Below, piece after piece: positions 52,396 to 61,080 of a DNA stretch of 64,000 nucleotides (position 1 is its first letter; every line of letters begins with the position of its first letter). This DNA comes from Acidiferrobacter thiooxydans (GTDB taxonomy: Bacteria; Pseudomonadota; Gammaproteobacteria; Acidiferrobacterales; Acidiferrobacteraceae). Both the position numbers and the translations under genes were made by a program. The notes under the pieces were generated by a model, which was given only the letters and a program-made list of their open reading frames with translations, did not search any database and was not told the DNA's origin. Location of the stretch: the NCBI RefSeq assembly GCF_003333315.1, contig NZ_PSYR01000001.1:522501-586500 (forward strand), in the 5' to 3' direction.

Positions 52396-52743
52396 GCCGG
52401 ACATAAGCTATCGCCGGCCATTACGATACGCCCCCTGTGGTGTGGCTTCGGCTCGGCCTTGACACCGCCACGCATCCGGGTGAATATGGGCCCATGACGC
52501 GTTTTGCCCATAAGCTTGCATGCCCCGGTCGCCGGTTTGAGCGACTGCGGGCTTATTCCGTCCTGTAATATCCGGTAAATCCTTCGTTTCGACTTTCCGT
52601 TGTTTGCGTTTGGGGTGGTAGCGTGTCTATCTCTGATTTCTCGAGGAATCTGCGACTGCGTCGCGCCTGCCGGGCCGTGAGCAACGGTTGCCCGGCAGTT
52701 GCCGCCGACCACGGTATGAGTCGCACTGACCTTGGGAGATACC
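52396..52743 (+). promoter_or_regulatory. leuA upstream region with leader-peptide candidate and hairpin
   Basis: A GTG at 52623 with GGGGTGG upstream begins SISDFSRNLRLRRACRA, a possible short leader ORF that runs past the leuA start. Within it CTGCCGGGC (52667-52675) pairs perfectly with GCCCGGCAG (52690-52698). A leader ORF plus hairpin before leuA suggests attenuation, but only two Leu codons are close together and there is no T tract, so the evidence is modest. Confidence 0.35.
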
Positions 52744-54453
52744 ATGATGTTGAGCACACCGCACCACAAATACCGGCCGTTTGCGCCGGTGAACCTCACG
52801 GATAGGACGTGGCCCGGGCGTACGCTGCAGGCCCCGCCGACTTGGCTCAGTACCGATCTGCGTGATGGGAACCAGGCCCTGCTTGAGCCCCTGGATGTCG
52901 ACGCGAAGTGGGAATTCTTCGAATTGCTGTGCGCGGTGGGCTTCAAAGAGATCGAGGTGGGTTTCCCATCGGCGTCGCGCGCCGATTTCGCCTTCGTGCG
53001 GGATCTCATCGAACGGCGCGCGGTGCCGGACGATGTGACTATAGGGGTGCTCACGCCGGCACGCGCCGACCTCATCGACCGTTCGATCGAGGCCCTTGCA
53101 GGCGCGCGGCGGGCGATCGTCCATGTCTATAACGCCGTATCGCCGGTGTTTCGCGACGTGGTCTTTCGCAAGACCAGGGCCGAGGTCATGGCCATGGCGG
53201 TCGATGCCGCGCGCCGCGTGCGGGCGTTGACTGAGCGCAGACCAGAGACGCAATGGGTCCTGCAGTACAGCCCGGAGGCGTTCAGCGCCACGGAATTGGA
53301 CTTTGCGAAGGCGATCTGCGATGCCGTGGTGGAGGCGTTCGGTGCTACGGAAGAGGCCCCCGTGATCATCAACCTGCCGGCGACCGTGGAGGTGGCGACA
53401 CCCAACGTCTTTGCGGATCAGGTGGAATGGATGCACCGCCACATCGCGCGGCGCCGGGCGGTCATTTTGAGCGTGCACCCGCATAACGACCGGGGTACCG
53501 CCGTGGCGGCCGCGGAGCTCGCGATGATGGCGGGCGCGGAACGTGTGGAAGGCTGTCTCTTCGGCAACGGCGAGCGTACCGGCAACGTCGATCTCGTGAC
53601 CCTCGCCTTGAACCTGTATACGCAAGGGGTCGCACCGCGACTCGATTTTTCGCGGCTCGACGAGATCGCGCGCAAGGCCTCGCGTCTGACGCGTCTCCCG
53701 GTGCATCCACGCCACCCTTACGTCGGCGATCTCGTCTACACGGCGTTTTCCGGGTCTCATCAGGATGCGATCCACAAAGGTCTGTCGGCGCAGCGCCCGG
53801 ATGCCCCCTGGAATGTGCCCTATCTGCCGCTCGACCCAAAGGACGTGGGGCGCGACTATCAGGCGGTGATTCGCGTAAACAGCCAGTCGGGCAAGGGCGG
53901 CGTCGCCCATCTCCTGGAGACGCACTATGGGGTCGTGCTGCCGCGCCGGATGGTGATCGGATTGGGCGCGGCGGTACAAGCGCGCGCCGACGAGGAGGGA
54001 GGCGAGATTACGGCGGCCGATATCTGGAAGGTTTTTTGCGATCGCTACTTGAAGGATCCGCAAACGGTCCGATACCAGGGCCATGATCTTGAGGCCGGCA
54101 TCGACGGTGATCGGGTGCGACTGCACCTTGCCATTGACGGGCAGACCGTGCGCTATGAGGGGTACGGGAACGGCCCGCTGGACGCGGCGTGCCGGGCATT
54201 GCCGGGGGCGATGCGTTTATGCCATTACGAGGAGCGGGCGGTGCGCGCCGGATCGGACGCGCAGGCCTTGGCAATCGTCGAGGTGGCGGGCCTCGAGGAC
54301 GGCCGCACAGTGCTGGCCGCCGGCCTACATGAAAGTCTCGTTACGGCCTCGTTGATGGCTCTGGTTCGGGCGTGGGCCGACCTGGCGGCCGATGCCGCGA
54401 TCGTGGGCAGCAGGCCGTATATCGCCGTTGGGGGGACTGCGACGGCCCCTTAG
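52744..54453 (+). CDS. leuA: 2-isopropylmalate synthase, type 2
   Basis: 569 aa from ATG at 52744 (GGGAG 5 nt upstream; TTG 52732 would add four residues). Condenses acetyl-CoA with 2-oxoisovalerate in leucine synthesis. DmpG/HMGL-type barrel with STDLRDGNQALLEP near residue 38 and metal-binding HPHNDRGTA near residue 246, then NGERTGNVDLV. A C-terminal leucine-feedback domain starts around residue 450. Length and the HHKYRPF start mark the LeuA2 type found in actinobacteria and many proteobacteria, not the 520-aa E. coli type. Confidence 0.92.
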   Translation: MMLSTPHHKYRPFAPVNLTDRTWPGRTLQAPPTWLSTDLRDGNQALLEPLDVDAKWEFFELLCAVGFKEIEVGFPSASRADFAFVRDLIERRAVPDDVTIGVLTPARADLIDRSIEALAGARRAIVHVYNAVSPVFRDVVFRKTRAEVMAMAVDAARRVRALTERRPETQWVLQYSPEAFSATELDFAKAICDAVVEAFGATEEAPVIINLPATVEVATPNVFADQVEWMHRHIARRRAVILSVHPHNDRGTAVAAAELAMMAGAERVEGCLFGNGERTGNVDLVTLALNLYTQGVAPRLDFSRLDEIARKASRLTRLPVHPRHPYVGDLVYTAFSGSHQDAIHKGLSAQRPDAPWNVPYLPLDPKDVGRDYQAVIRVNSQSGKGGVAHLLETHYGVVLPRRMVIGLGAAVQARADEEGGEITAADIWKVFCDRYLKDPQTVRYQGHDLEAGIDGDRVRLHLAIDGQTVRYEGYGNGPLDAACRALPGAMRLCHYEERAVRAGSDAQALAIVEVAGLEDGRTVLAAGLHESLVTASLMALVRAWADLAADAAIVGSRPYIAVGGTATAP

Positions 54454-54547
54454 GTGGGGTTGCCATAGGTCTCATGCAGACTCGAAAACGGCTTGCTATC
54501 GTTGCGCGCTTCGGATGTCTCATGCACAGACGGGAAGGAGGAGCGCT

Positions 54548-54844
54548 ATGAGAAGGCAGTTAGTGGCGGTTGGCAGTTCCCTGCTTTTGATGACGATGTT
54601 GACGGCCTGCCATCATAAGGAGAGCGGCGAGGCCACCCATGGATCAGGGGCGACGTCGTCGTCGGGGACCGCGGGCGGCGCCAATGGTGGTGGAACCGGT
54701 AGCGGCGGCAGCGGGACGAGCGGGGGCACGGCACCCTCAGGCGGCGGTATGGGGTCATCGGGTAGCGGTGGGTCATCGGGTAGCGGTGGGTCATCGGGTA
54801 GCGGTGGGTCATCGGGTAGCGGTGGGTCGGCAGGCGGCACCTAA
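54548..54844 (+). CDS. Gly/Ser-repeat lipoprotein
   Basis: 98 aa, AAGGAGGAG 6 nt before ATG 54548. Signal peptide with lipobox LTAC at residues 18-21, so Cys21 should be lipidated. The rest is Gly/Ser low complexity, ending in four exact 18-bp DNA repeats (54752-54823) that encode GSSGSG units. No domain is recognised. Two copies of GTCTCATGCA (54469-54478 and 54517-54526) lie just upstream. Confidence 0.7.
   Translation: MRRQLVAVGSSLLLMTMLTACHHKESGEATHGSGATSSSGTAGGANGGGTGSGGSGTSGGTAPSGGGMGSSGSGGSSGSGGSSGSGGSSGSGGSAGGT
54752..54823 (+). repeat. Four 18-bp tandem repeats in the lipoprotein gene
   Basis: Unit GGGTCATCGGGTAGCGGT repeated four times without change. In frame, so unit gain or loss would change the length of the GSSGSG tail by six residues. 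Confidence 0.95.
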
Positions 54845-55277
54845 CGCGGTTTACGGGCGTCGGCGGGGTGCGAGGCGAGGGCCGGGTGCTCGGATCCCGG
54901 TTCTCGCGGCGGCGCATCTTGAGGGTCTCGCGACCTGGGGCCCCGGGCGCCATACGCACTTTTTGGCAGAGGTGGCGCCTTGGTCGTGGACGGGACGTGC
55001 GGGTGTGGTAGGGAGCGTCAATATTCCTGACTGGAGACGGTGGCCGGTCAGCGCGGGCCCTAGCCTGCCGGGCAGGCTTCAGAGGGTCTTTGGAGGGGCG
55101 GGGGGCCGGCCCCCCGCTGGCCTCGTTGCCGTAGTATCGTATGTATGCCCCGTGGCGGGCGCTTGGGCGGCGTCCAGCGGTACCTGTCGTGGGGGCGTTG
55201 CCGTGTTTGGTTGTGCCCCGGGCCTAGCCGTCACCTGGCGGGCACTGGTATGCTCGGCCCCGTACAAAGGGGCTACG
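54845..55277. other. Gene-free spacer
   Basis: 433 nt with an open frame that continues into the following gene, but without a start, ribosome binding site or protein-like character. I see no RNA gene. Confidence 0.5.
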
Positions 55278-55907
55278 ATGCGGTCAGGGGATACGGTTGT
55301 CGGGGTTTTGAGGGTCATTCGTGACACGGCCATAAACGTCATATTAAGGCCCGTGGCGTTCTTCGAGACGATGCCGAGGCAGGGTGGGTTTCGGACCCCA
55401 TATGTGTTCTTGCTCGTCATCGGTCTGTTCGATATGTTGTTGTTGTCCCTTTTTGAGGCGTTGGCCGTCGGGCCTGCGGCGGGGCTCGCGTTTGCCGTCC
55501 ATGCCTTCGTGCTTGCGCCGTTGGCGTTGACCCTGTCTGGTTTCGTGCTCACGACTGTGTTTTTCGTATTCTGGAGGCTCATGGGTTCTGTGCAGCCCTA
55601 TGAGACCGCCTACCGTACGTTTGCCTACAGCTATGCGATTTCGCCGGTGACCACGGTCATGGGGTTCGTGCCCTATTTGACGCTCGCGGGGTTGTTCTGG
55701 TGGTTTGCGCTGCTTATTATCGCGAGCATCTATGTCCATGGCATAGGTCGTCTCAAGGCGACCGCCGTGTTCGCCGCTCTCGGGCTCGCCATGACCATCT
55801 TGGTCGCGCGTGCCGAGCACTATGTCATGCGTCATGGCCTGACGCAGCCGGTTGCCCACATAAGCCGGTCGGCGGCCTCGACCCGCAGGCCTCCCTCGTC
55901 GATCTGA
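55278..55907 (+). CDS. Yip1-family membrane protein
   Basis: 209 aa from ATG at 55278 with AAAGGGG upstream. N-terminal VLRVIRDTAINVILRPVAFFETMPRQGG is the amphipathic lead of Yip1-domain proteins. About five membrane segments follow (residues ~37-60, 65-90, 95-110, 125-155 and 160-180). Function in bacteria is unknown; the long upstream extension of this frame is not coding. Confidence 0.72.
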   Translation: MRSGDTVVGVLRVIRDTAINVILRPVAFFETMPRQGGFRTPYVFLLVIGLFDMLLLSLFEALAVGPAAGLAFAVHAFVLAPLALTLSGFVLTTVFFVFWRLMGSVQPYETAYRTFAYSYAISPVTTVMGFVPYLTLAGLFWWFALLIIASIYVHGIGRLKATAVFAALGLAMTILVARAEHYVMRHGLTQPVAHISRSAASTRRPPSSI

Positions 55908-56024
55908 TGTGATCGTGCGCGGCCCGGAAGATAAGGCCTCCTCCCGCGCCTGCCAGGGAGGAGGGACGAGCCTGACGGAAATCAGGTAAGCTCGTCGCCT
56001 CCAGTCCTCTACGAGACTACGCCC

Positions 56025-56168
56025 ATGTATCTTCTCCACATTGCGCTCGCACCCGTCATATCGCTGATCGCCGGCATCCTCATTCTCATCGTCCCGCGCC
56101 TACTCAACTATATCGTGGCCATTTATCTAATCGTCATCGGTATCCTGGGACTCATGCACGGGGGATGA
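56025..56168 (+). CDS. DUF3096 small membrane protein
   Basis: 47 aa. Two hydrophobic helices with APVISLIAGILILIVPRLLN and YIVAIYLIVIGILGLMHGG, which match the DUF3096 family pattern. No ribosome binding site precedes ATG 56025. GAGACT at 56013-56018 lies the same 6 nt from the ATG as the TAGACT boxes of the leaderless genes, so this may be a weaker case of the same thing. Confidence 0.75.
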   Translation: MYLLHIALAPVISLIAGILILIVPRLLNYIVAIYLIVIGILGLMHGG

Positions 56169-57273
56169 GAGGCGTCGTCGCGCCCTTGTTGTGGGGCGCG
56201 ACGATGGTCCGGCCGCGGTTCGTCCGTCCACCGGGGATGCCGTTTGCACTCTCCGTAGTACCGGGTGCGTTCAGGCCCGCCTACTGCCTGCCATGGGCCG
56301 CGCGGTCATGGCCTGGGCGGCGAGGCTCTCCTGCATGGCGGGACAGCCCGCAGGGCTATCTTAAGGCTGGGCTACGCCCCTTTCGGGCCGGGGCCATGCG
56401 GTTCCGGGACCGAGACGCATGCGCAGGCGCCGCTATAGAGCGATTGTCAGATCAACGGTATCGCGCTCTCTGTGAGCGTGCTGGGCGCGCGACCACGCCT
56501 GCCCGTGCCGGTCGTGAGCGCCCTGCTTGCGATGGAACCGCGGGTCTTCGTTCCGCCATGCCGCGATGGGATCCCGCCTGTGCCTTTCGGTAACGCCGTC
56601 TTGTGCCGTCGTGCGATCTTTGACCATGCCGGCCGTTATGCGCAGCCTTTCGTTGGTGGTGCCCTATCCGGGGCGACTGTCATCCGGGAGAGGACGGGAG
56701 GCGCGCCGGGTCGTTGGGGCGGCGGCCGCCTTATTCCCCGACCCTGGCGGGCCCGTGACGACACTCGTGACGACACTCGCACCGCGTATTCCCGCGTCTT
56801 TTGGGCAACGTGAGAACGGGTGCCTACCGCCTTGACTGCCCGGTCCTGAACGGACCTCCTCGCCTACGGGCATGGGATGAGCCGCGGCGAGACCATAGGT
56901 GCGCGCCTGCGCCCGGGCGTGGTTATGCGGCCGTTGCGCTTGCGGGACGTAGCCTCGATATCGGACACGGCGTTCGGCTTTATGTGCCGCGGCGTGCCGT
57001 GTGTCACGGTGAACGGGGACAGGGTACGCGGTATACTGACCATTTCATGTCTCCCCCCGTATGTGGGGGCCGCGGAGTTGCGGGCAGCGCGCAAGCCTCG
57101 CCCGAAGGGTGATTTCGGCGGCCATTTTGACGGACACCATGCCTATACCGATTCCGGTAGCCTGACGGCTGGTGTGGTCTATGATCGGGTCGCCTCTCTG
57201 GACACCCAATTGCGGCCCCGTTGACGGGCGGGGTGTGGATGCCGATCTGCCATTCTTGCAGGAGGAGAGTGTG
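56169..57273. other. 1.1-kb gene-poor region
   Basis: No gene that I can support. A perfect 10-bp hairpin (CGTCGCGCCC 56176-56185 with GGGCGCGACG 56194-56203) follows the DUF3096 gene, without a T tract. A 12-bp direct duplication CGTGACGACACT lies at 56754-56765 and 56766-56777. A promoter-like GTGAAC-17-TATACT is at 57009-57037, about 260 nt before the acyl-CoA dehydrogenase gene. Open frames here are Arg/Pro/Gly-rich, as expected from non-coding GC-rich DNA. Confidence 0.5.
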
Positions 57274-57303
57274 ATGCAGGGCCTTGCCGGATTCTGCCCA
57301 TGA
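57274..57303 (+). CDS. 9-codon upstream ORF coupled to the next gene
   Basis: ATG 57274 to TGA 57303, encoding MQGLAGFCP. It has the strong ribosome binding site (AGGAGGAG, ~5 nt upstream) that the downstream gene lacks, and its TGA overlaps the downstream ATG (ATGA). This looks like a translational-coupling leader rather than a functional peptide. Confidence 0.55.
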   Translation: MQGLAGFCP

Positions 57304-58457
57304 AAGTCATTCCCGCACGGCTACGGTCACTGCAGGCGCGATTCACCGCGGTGGCCGAGGAGGTATTGAGGCCGCACGCGGCCAGAGTCGACCAGGAGGC
57401 CCAATGGCCCGCGACAAGCTTCGCGGCGTTGGCGGACGCAGGCCTCATGGGGTTGCATGTTCCGAAACGGCTGGGAGGGCTGGAGGAGGGTTTCTCGGCC
57501 CTGGTGATGGCGACCGAGACCCTGGCGCAGGCCTGTGCGTCTTCGGCGTTATGCTATGGCATGCATTGCGTGGGCTCGGCGGTGATCGCCGCGAAGGCCA
57601 CGCGCGACCAGGAGGAGCGTTATCTGGCGCCCATCGCCCAGGGGCGACACATTACGACCCTGGCGCTATCCGAGGCCGGTCATGGAGCGCATGCCTACCT
57701 CGCCGATACAGAGCTGCGACAGGACGGTCTCGATTATCGGGTGTGCGGCACCAAGCAATTCGTGACCAATGGCTCTCACGCCGACTCCTATGTGGTCTCG
57801 ACTCAGGCCAGCGAATCCAACGAGCAGGGCGAATTCTCATGCGTCCTCGTCGATAAGACCGCGGCCGGCCTATCCTGGCTCGAGCCATGGAACGGTATGG
57901 GTCTGCGTGGCAACTCCTCGCGGGGGCTGCGGCTAGACGATGTGCGCGTGCCACGTGCCAATCGGCTTGGCGACGAGGGCGACGAGGTATGGTATTTTTT
58001 TCAGATCGTCGCCCCGTATTTCCTTACGGCCATGGCCGGCACCTACAACGGCATCGCCCAGGCGGCATTGGCCAACGCCCTCGCGCACATGCGCGAGCGG
58101 ACCTTCAGTCGTTCCGGAGAATCGCTTGCGCACGCCGATATGATCCAGGATAAGGTGGGGGCCCTGTGGGCGCGCGTCCAACAGGCGCGCCTACTGGCTT
58201 ATCATGCCGCCGAACTTGCCGACGCCAACGACCCGGACGCCTTGCCGGCGATCCTGGCTTGCAAGGTGGGTGCCGGCGAGATGGCAGTCGAGGTCACGAC
58301 AGAGACCATGACCTTGTGCGGGGGTGCGGCGTATCGTGACAATGCCGTGCAGGCGCGATTGCTGCGCGATGCGCATGCCGCACCCGTGATGTCGCCGACG
58401 TCGGCCTTGCTGCGTCTGTGGACCGGGCGCTTATTGCTCGGATTGCCGATCCTTTGA
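57300..58457 (+). CDS. Acyl-CoA dehydrogenase-like flavoprotein
   Basis: 385 aa. Acyl-CoA dehydrogenase fold: N-terminal helical domain, LALSEAGHGAHA (residues ~122-133) with KQFVTNGSHAD at the FAD/substrate site, and C-terminal helical domain with CGGAAYRDNAVQARLLRDA. The usual catalytic-glutamate stretch (EGTNEIQ) is replaced by MSPTSALLRLWTGR, so the standard base is not where expected; the substrate and even dehydrogenase activity are uncertain. The ATG at 57300 overlaps the stop of a 9-codon ORF and lacks its own ribosome binding site. Confidence 0.8.
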   Translation: MKVIPARLRSLQARFTAVAEEVLRPHAARVDQEAQWPATSFAALADAGLMGLHVPKRLGGLEEGFSALVMATETLAQACASSALCYGMHCVGSAVIAAKATRDQEERYLAPIAQGRHITTLALSEAGHGAHAYLADTELRQDGLDYRVCGTKQFVTNGSHADSYVVSTQASESNEQGEFSCVLVDKTAAGLSWLEPWNGMGLRGNSSRGLRLDDVRVPRANRLGDEGDEVWYFFQIVAPYFLTAMAGTYNGIAQAALANALAHMRERTFSRSGESLAHADMIQDKVGALWARVQQARLLAYHAAELADANDPDALPAILACKVGAGEMAVEVTTETMTLCGGAAYRDNAVQARLLRDAHAAPVMSPTSALLRLWTGRLLLGLPIL

Positions 58458-60856
58458 TAGCGGGACACTTGGCGTTGTTCATCGACGATCGGGCGCGGGA
58501 GCGGTCGTCGGATCCCCTTGCGGAGCGGGTGCGAACCGCGGCCGCGGCGTGCCAGATATCATTTCAACGGATTTTCATCGAGTCAGCCGACAATCTCGCC
58601 GGCACCATGTCCGCAGCGCCGCTGGTGGTGCTGTTGGCCCCGGATGTGACGCCGCTATTTGCCACGGCGCGCCTCGCCCGTTCTTTGTGGCCGGGCGCGC
58701 TGATCATATTTCTGGCCCCCGCGCTGCGCCTTTTAGTCTTACAAAACGAGCTCACGGTGCGCGGCTTGTTCGGCGATTTGTATCGCATGCAGGACGCAGA
58801 CAGCGCACGCCTGGCCGACGAGCTCGCCGATCATATGGCTGCCGCCGTCCGCCGCCATGCGCGCAGTGCGACCGTGGAGGCCATCAACACCCATCTGTTG
58901 CGCCAGATCCCGCAGCCCACCAACGTGCGCCGGCTCCTGCAGTCGAACCAGTACCTGGCAAGCGTGCTGCTCAATGCCCCGGACGGCATCGTGTTTCTCG
59001 ACGCGCAAGGTACGATCAATCTCTGGAATGACGGCGCGATGGCGATGTTTGGCTACGACGAGGACGCCACCGTCGGGCGGTCGCTCGACTTTCTCTCGTG
59101 CCCGGGAGGCGCTGGGGATACGCCTACCCTCCTTTCGGTGTTGGCAGAGGTCATGGACGGACATGCCGTGATGCGGCGCGATGTCAGTCTATGCAACGCA
59201 GTCGGGCAGCGGGTCGATGTGGGTGTGACCTTGGCCGAGATCGGCGACGAGCGCGGCCGGCGTCTAGGCTTTGCGCTTTTCATGCGCGACGTCACCGCCC
59301 GCAACCGTTATCAGGAGTCGCTGGCGGCCGAGCACGAACGCCTGCTCGTGACCTTGCGGAGTATCGGGGATGGGGTCATCACCACCGACACCGCCGGACG
59401 CGTGACCCTCCTGAATCGCGTCGCCGAGACCCTTTGCGGGTGGCCGCTCGCCGATGCCCTGGGTCAGCCGCTCTCGCGGGTCTTTCGGGTCGTTCACGAG
59501 CGTACCCTCGAGCCGCGCGAAGATCCGGTGAGCCAGGTACTGCGCACCAATGCCGTCATCGAACTCGCCAACCATACCGCCCTGATCGCCCGCGACGGCA
59601 GTCGCCGCCTGATCGCCGATAGCGGGGCCCCGATCCGCGATGCCGCGGGACGCCTTATTGGAGTCGTGCTCGTGTTTCGCGATGTGACCGAGAAGCAGCG
59701 TATAGAAGATGCCTTGCTGCGTGCCCGCCAACTGGAGGCCATTGGCTTTCTTGCCGGCGGCATCGCCCATGATTTCAATAATATCCTTACGGCGTTGTTT
59801 GGCAACATAAGCCTTATGCGTCTGCATGTCCCGCCTGACTCCCCGATGCGAGCGCTCTTAGAGCAGGCGGATCAGGCCTTTTATCGCGCCCGTGATCTCA
59901 CCCAGCAATTGTTGACGTTTGCCAAGGGTGGGGCGCCCTTGAAGAAGACCGGCTCTCTGCGAGCCCTGATCGAGGATACGGCGCGGTTTCTGCTCCATGG
60001 GACCAAGACTGTGACATCGTTCACGTTTCCCGATGATCTGTGGAGCGCGGAATTCGATCCGGGCCAGATGTCGCAGGCCTTGTCCAATATTCTGTTGAAC
60101 GCCATCCAGGTCATGCCCGCGGGTGGGACCATAACCGTGGGCGGGTCCAATATCCGCCTGCGTGCCAATGAGGTCCCGCCCTTGAAAGAGGGCCCGTATG
60201 TTCGGTTGTTCATCGAAGACGAAGGACCGGGTATTCCCGAGACTGATCGGGAACGGGTGTTTCACCCCTATTTCACCACCAAGGAGTCGGGCACTGGCCT
60301 CGGGCTTGCCACCGCTTACTCCGTGGTGCAACGCCACGGTGGCCATATCGGTATCGGTGACAGCCGTCGCGGCGCGCGCTTCGAGATCTATCTGCCGGCC
60401 GCCGATACGCATTCCACTTCCGCCGCCGACGAAAGACCTGCCCGCGGGGAGCCCGACGGGGGTCGCGGTTATGTCGTGATCATGGACGATGAGGAGCCGG
60501 TGCGTACCGTGTGCGCCGATATATTGGGGCATCTGGGTTATGAGGTAGAGTTGGTCGCCGACGGCGAATCGCTGGTCTCGCTGTATGGCACGCGGTTCGC
60601 CGAAGGTCGCAGGCCCGATGCGGTCATCGTCGACCTCACGGTACCGGGCGGCATGGATGGGCGCGAGGCGGCGCGCCGTATCCTCGCCATCGACCGCGAT
60701 GCGCGCCTGCTGGTGTCGAGCGGCTATTGCAACGATCCGGTGATGTCCGCCTACCGGGATCACGGGTTTGTCGGCGTGATCGCCAAGCCCTATGATGTCC
60801 GTGAGCTGGCGGCGAATCTTGCGCGGGTGATGCGCGCATCGCACGATAAGACCTGA
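58418..60856 (+). CDS. Hybrid PAS sensor histidine kinase with C-terminal receiver
   Basis: 812 aa if GTG 58418 is used; TTG 58454, overlapping the previous TGA, is as likely and gives 800 aa. Residues ~1-165 are an unrecognised, partly hydrophobic sensory region. PAS domains follow at about 175-295 and 305-430. The H-box GGIAHDFNNIL has His451, ATPase motifs are NILLNAIQ (N) and DEGPGIPETDRERVFHPYFTT, and GTGLGLATA is the G box. The receiver domain (~690-805) has phospho-acceptor Asp739 (VIVDLTVPGGMDG) and Lys in AKPYD. No membrane helix is certain, so it may be cytosolic. No separate response regulator gene is adjacent, so output is unknown. Confidence 0.87.
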   Translation: MDRALIARIADPLIAGHLALFIDDRARERSSDPLAERVRTAAAACQISFQRIFIESADNLAGTMSAAPLVVLLAPDVTPLFATARLARSLWPGALIIFLAPALRLLVLQNELTVRGLFGDLYRMQDADSARLADELADHMAAAVRRHARSATVEAINTHLLRQIPQPTNVRRLLQSNQYLASVLLNAPDGIVFLDAQGTINLWNDGAMAMFGYDEDATVGRSLDFLSCPGGAGDTPTLLSVLAEVMDGHAVMRRDVSLCNAVGQRVDVGVTLAEIGDERGRRLGFALFMRDVTARNRYQESLAAEHERLLVTLRSIGDGVITTDTAGRVTLLNRVAETLCGWPLADALGQPLSRVFRVVHERTLEPREDPVSQVLRTNAVIELANHTALIARDGSRRLIADSGAPIRDAAGRLIGVVLVFRDVTEKQRIEDALLRARQLEAIGFLAGGIAHDFNNILTALFGNISLMRLHVPPDSPMRALLEQADQAFYRARDLTQQLLTFAKGGAPLKKTGSLRALIEDTARFLLHGTKTVTSFTFPDDLWSAEFDPGQMSQALSNILLNAIQVMPAGGTITVGGSNIRLRANEVPPLKEGPYVRLFIEDEGPGIPETDRERVFHPYFTTKESGTGLGLATAYSVVQRHGGHIGIGDSRRGARFEIYLPAADTHSTSAADERPARGEPDGGRGYVVIMDDEEPVRTVCADILGHLGYEVELVADGESLVSLYGTRFAEGRRPDAVIVDLTVPGGMDGREAARRILAIDRDARLLVSSGYCNDPVMSAYRDHGFVGVIAKPYDVRELAANLARVMRASHDKT

Positions 60857-60879
60857 TCGTTTCGTTGCGGAGGCGGCTT

Positions 60880-61080
60880 GTGGCACGACTGCTGATCATA
60901 TCAGGCATCGTTCTGATCATCGTGGGTTTGGCATGGGAGGCGCGCGGCCGCCTGCCGTGGCAACGGCTTCCCGGGGACCTGATACTGCGCGTAGGTGATA
61001 TCCGTATCCATGTCTTGTGGGCCGTGTCGCTGTTGTTGAGCGTGATCTTTAGCCTTTTGCTGTGGATTACACGCCGGTAG
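60880..61080 (+). CDS. DUF2905 membrane protein
   Basis: 66 aa from GTG at 60880, with GGAGG 6 nt upstream. Two hydrophobic segments: LLIISGIVLIIVGLAWEA and LLLSVIFSLLLWIT. The middle LPGDLILRVGDIRIH matches the DUF2905 pattern. Role unknown. Overlaps the glycerate kinase start. Confidence 0.8.
   Translation: MARLLIISGIVLIIVGLAWEARGRLPWQRLPGDLILRVGDIRIHVLWAVSLLLSVIFSLLLWITRR

Noticed and set aside
52627-54126. 499-aa open frame antisense to leuA
   Set aside because: Shadow of a high-GC gene; leuA on the plus strand has full family motifs and a ribosome binding site.
54752-54823. CRISPR-like array
   Set aside because: Direct tandem units without spacers, inside a coding frame. I see no CRISPR array anywhere in the window.
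54639-55277. Long N-terminal extension of the Yip1-like protein
   Set aside because: Runs through the lipoprotein repeats in another frame; Arg/Gly/Ala-rich, without start signals.
56472-57224. Overlapping 100-aa open frames in the gene-poor region
   Set aside because: Composition is that of random GC-rich DNA, and none has start signals or recognisable domains.
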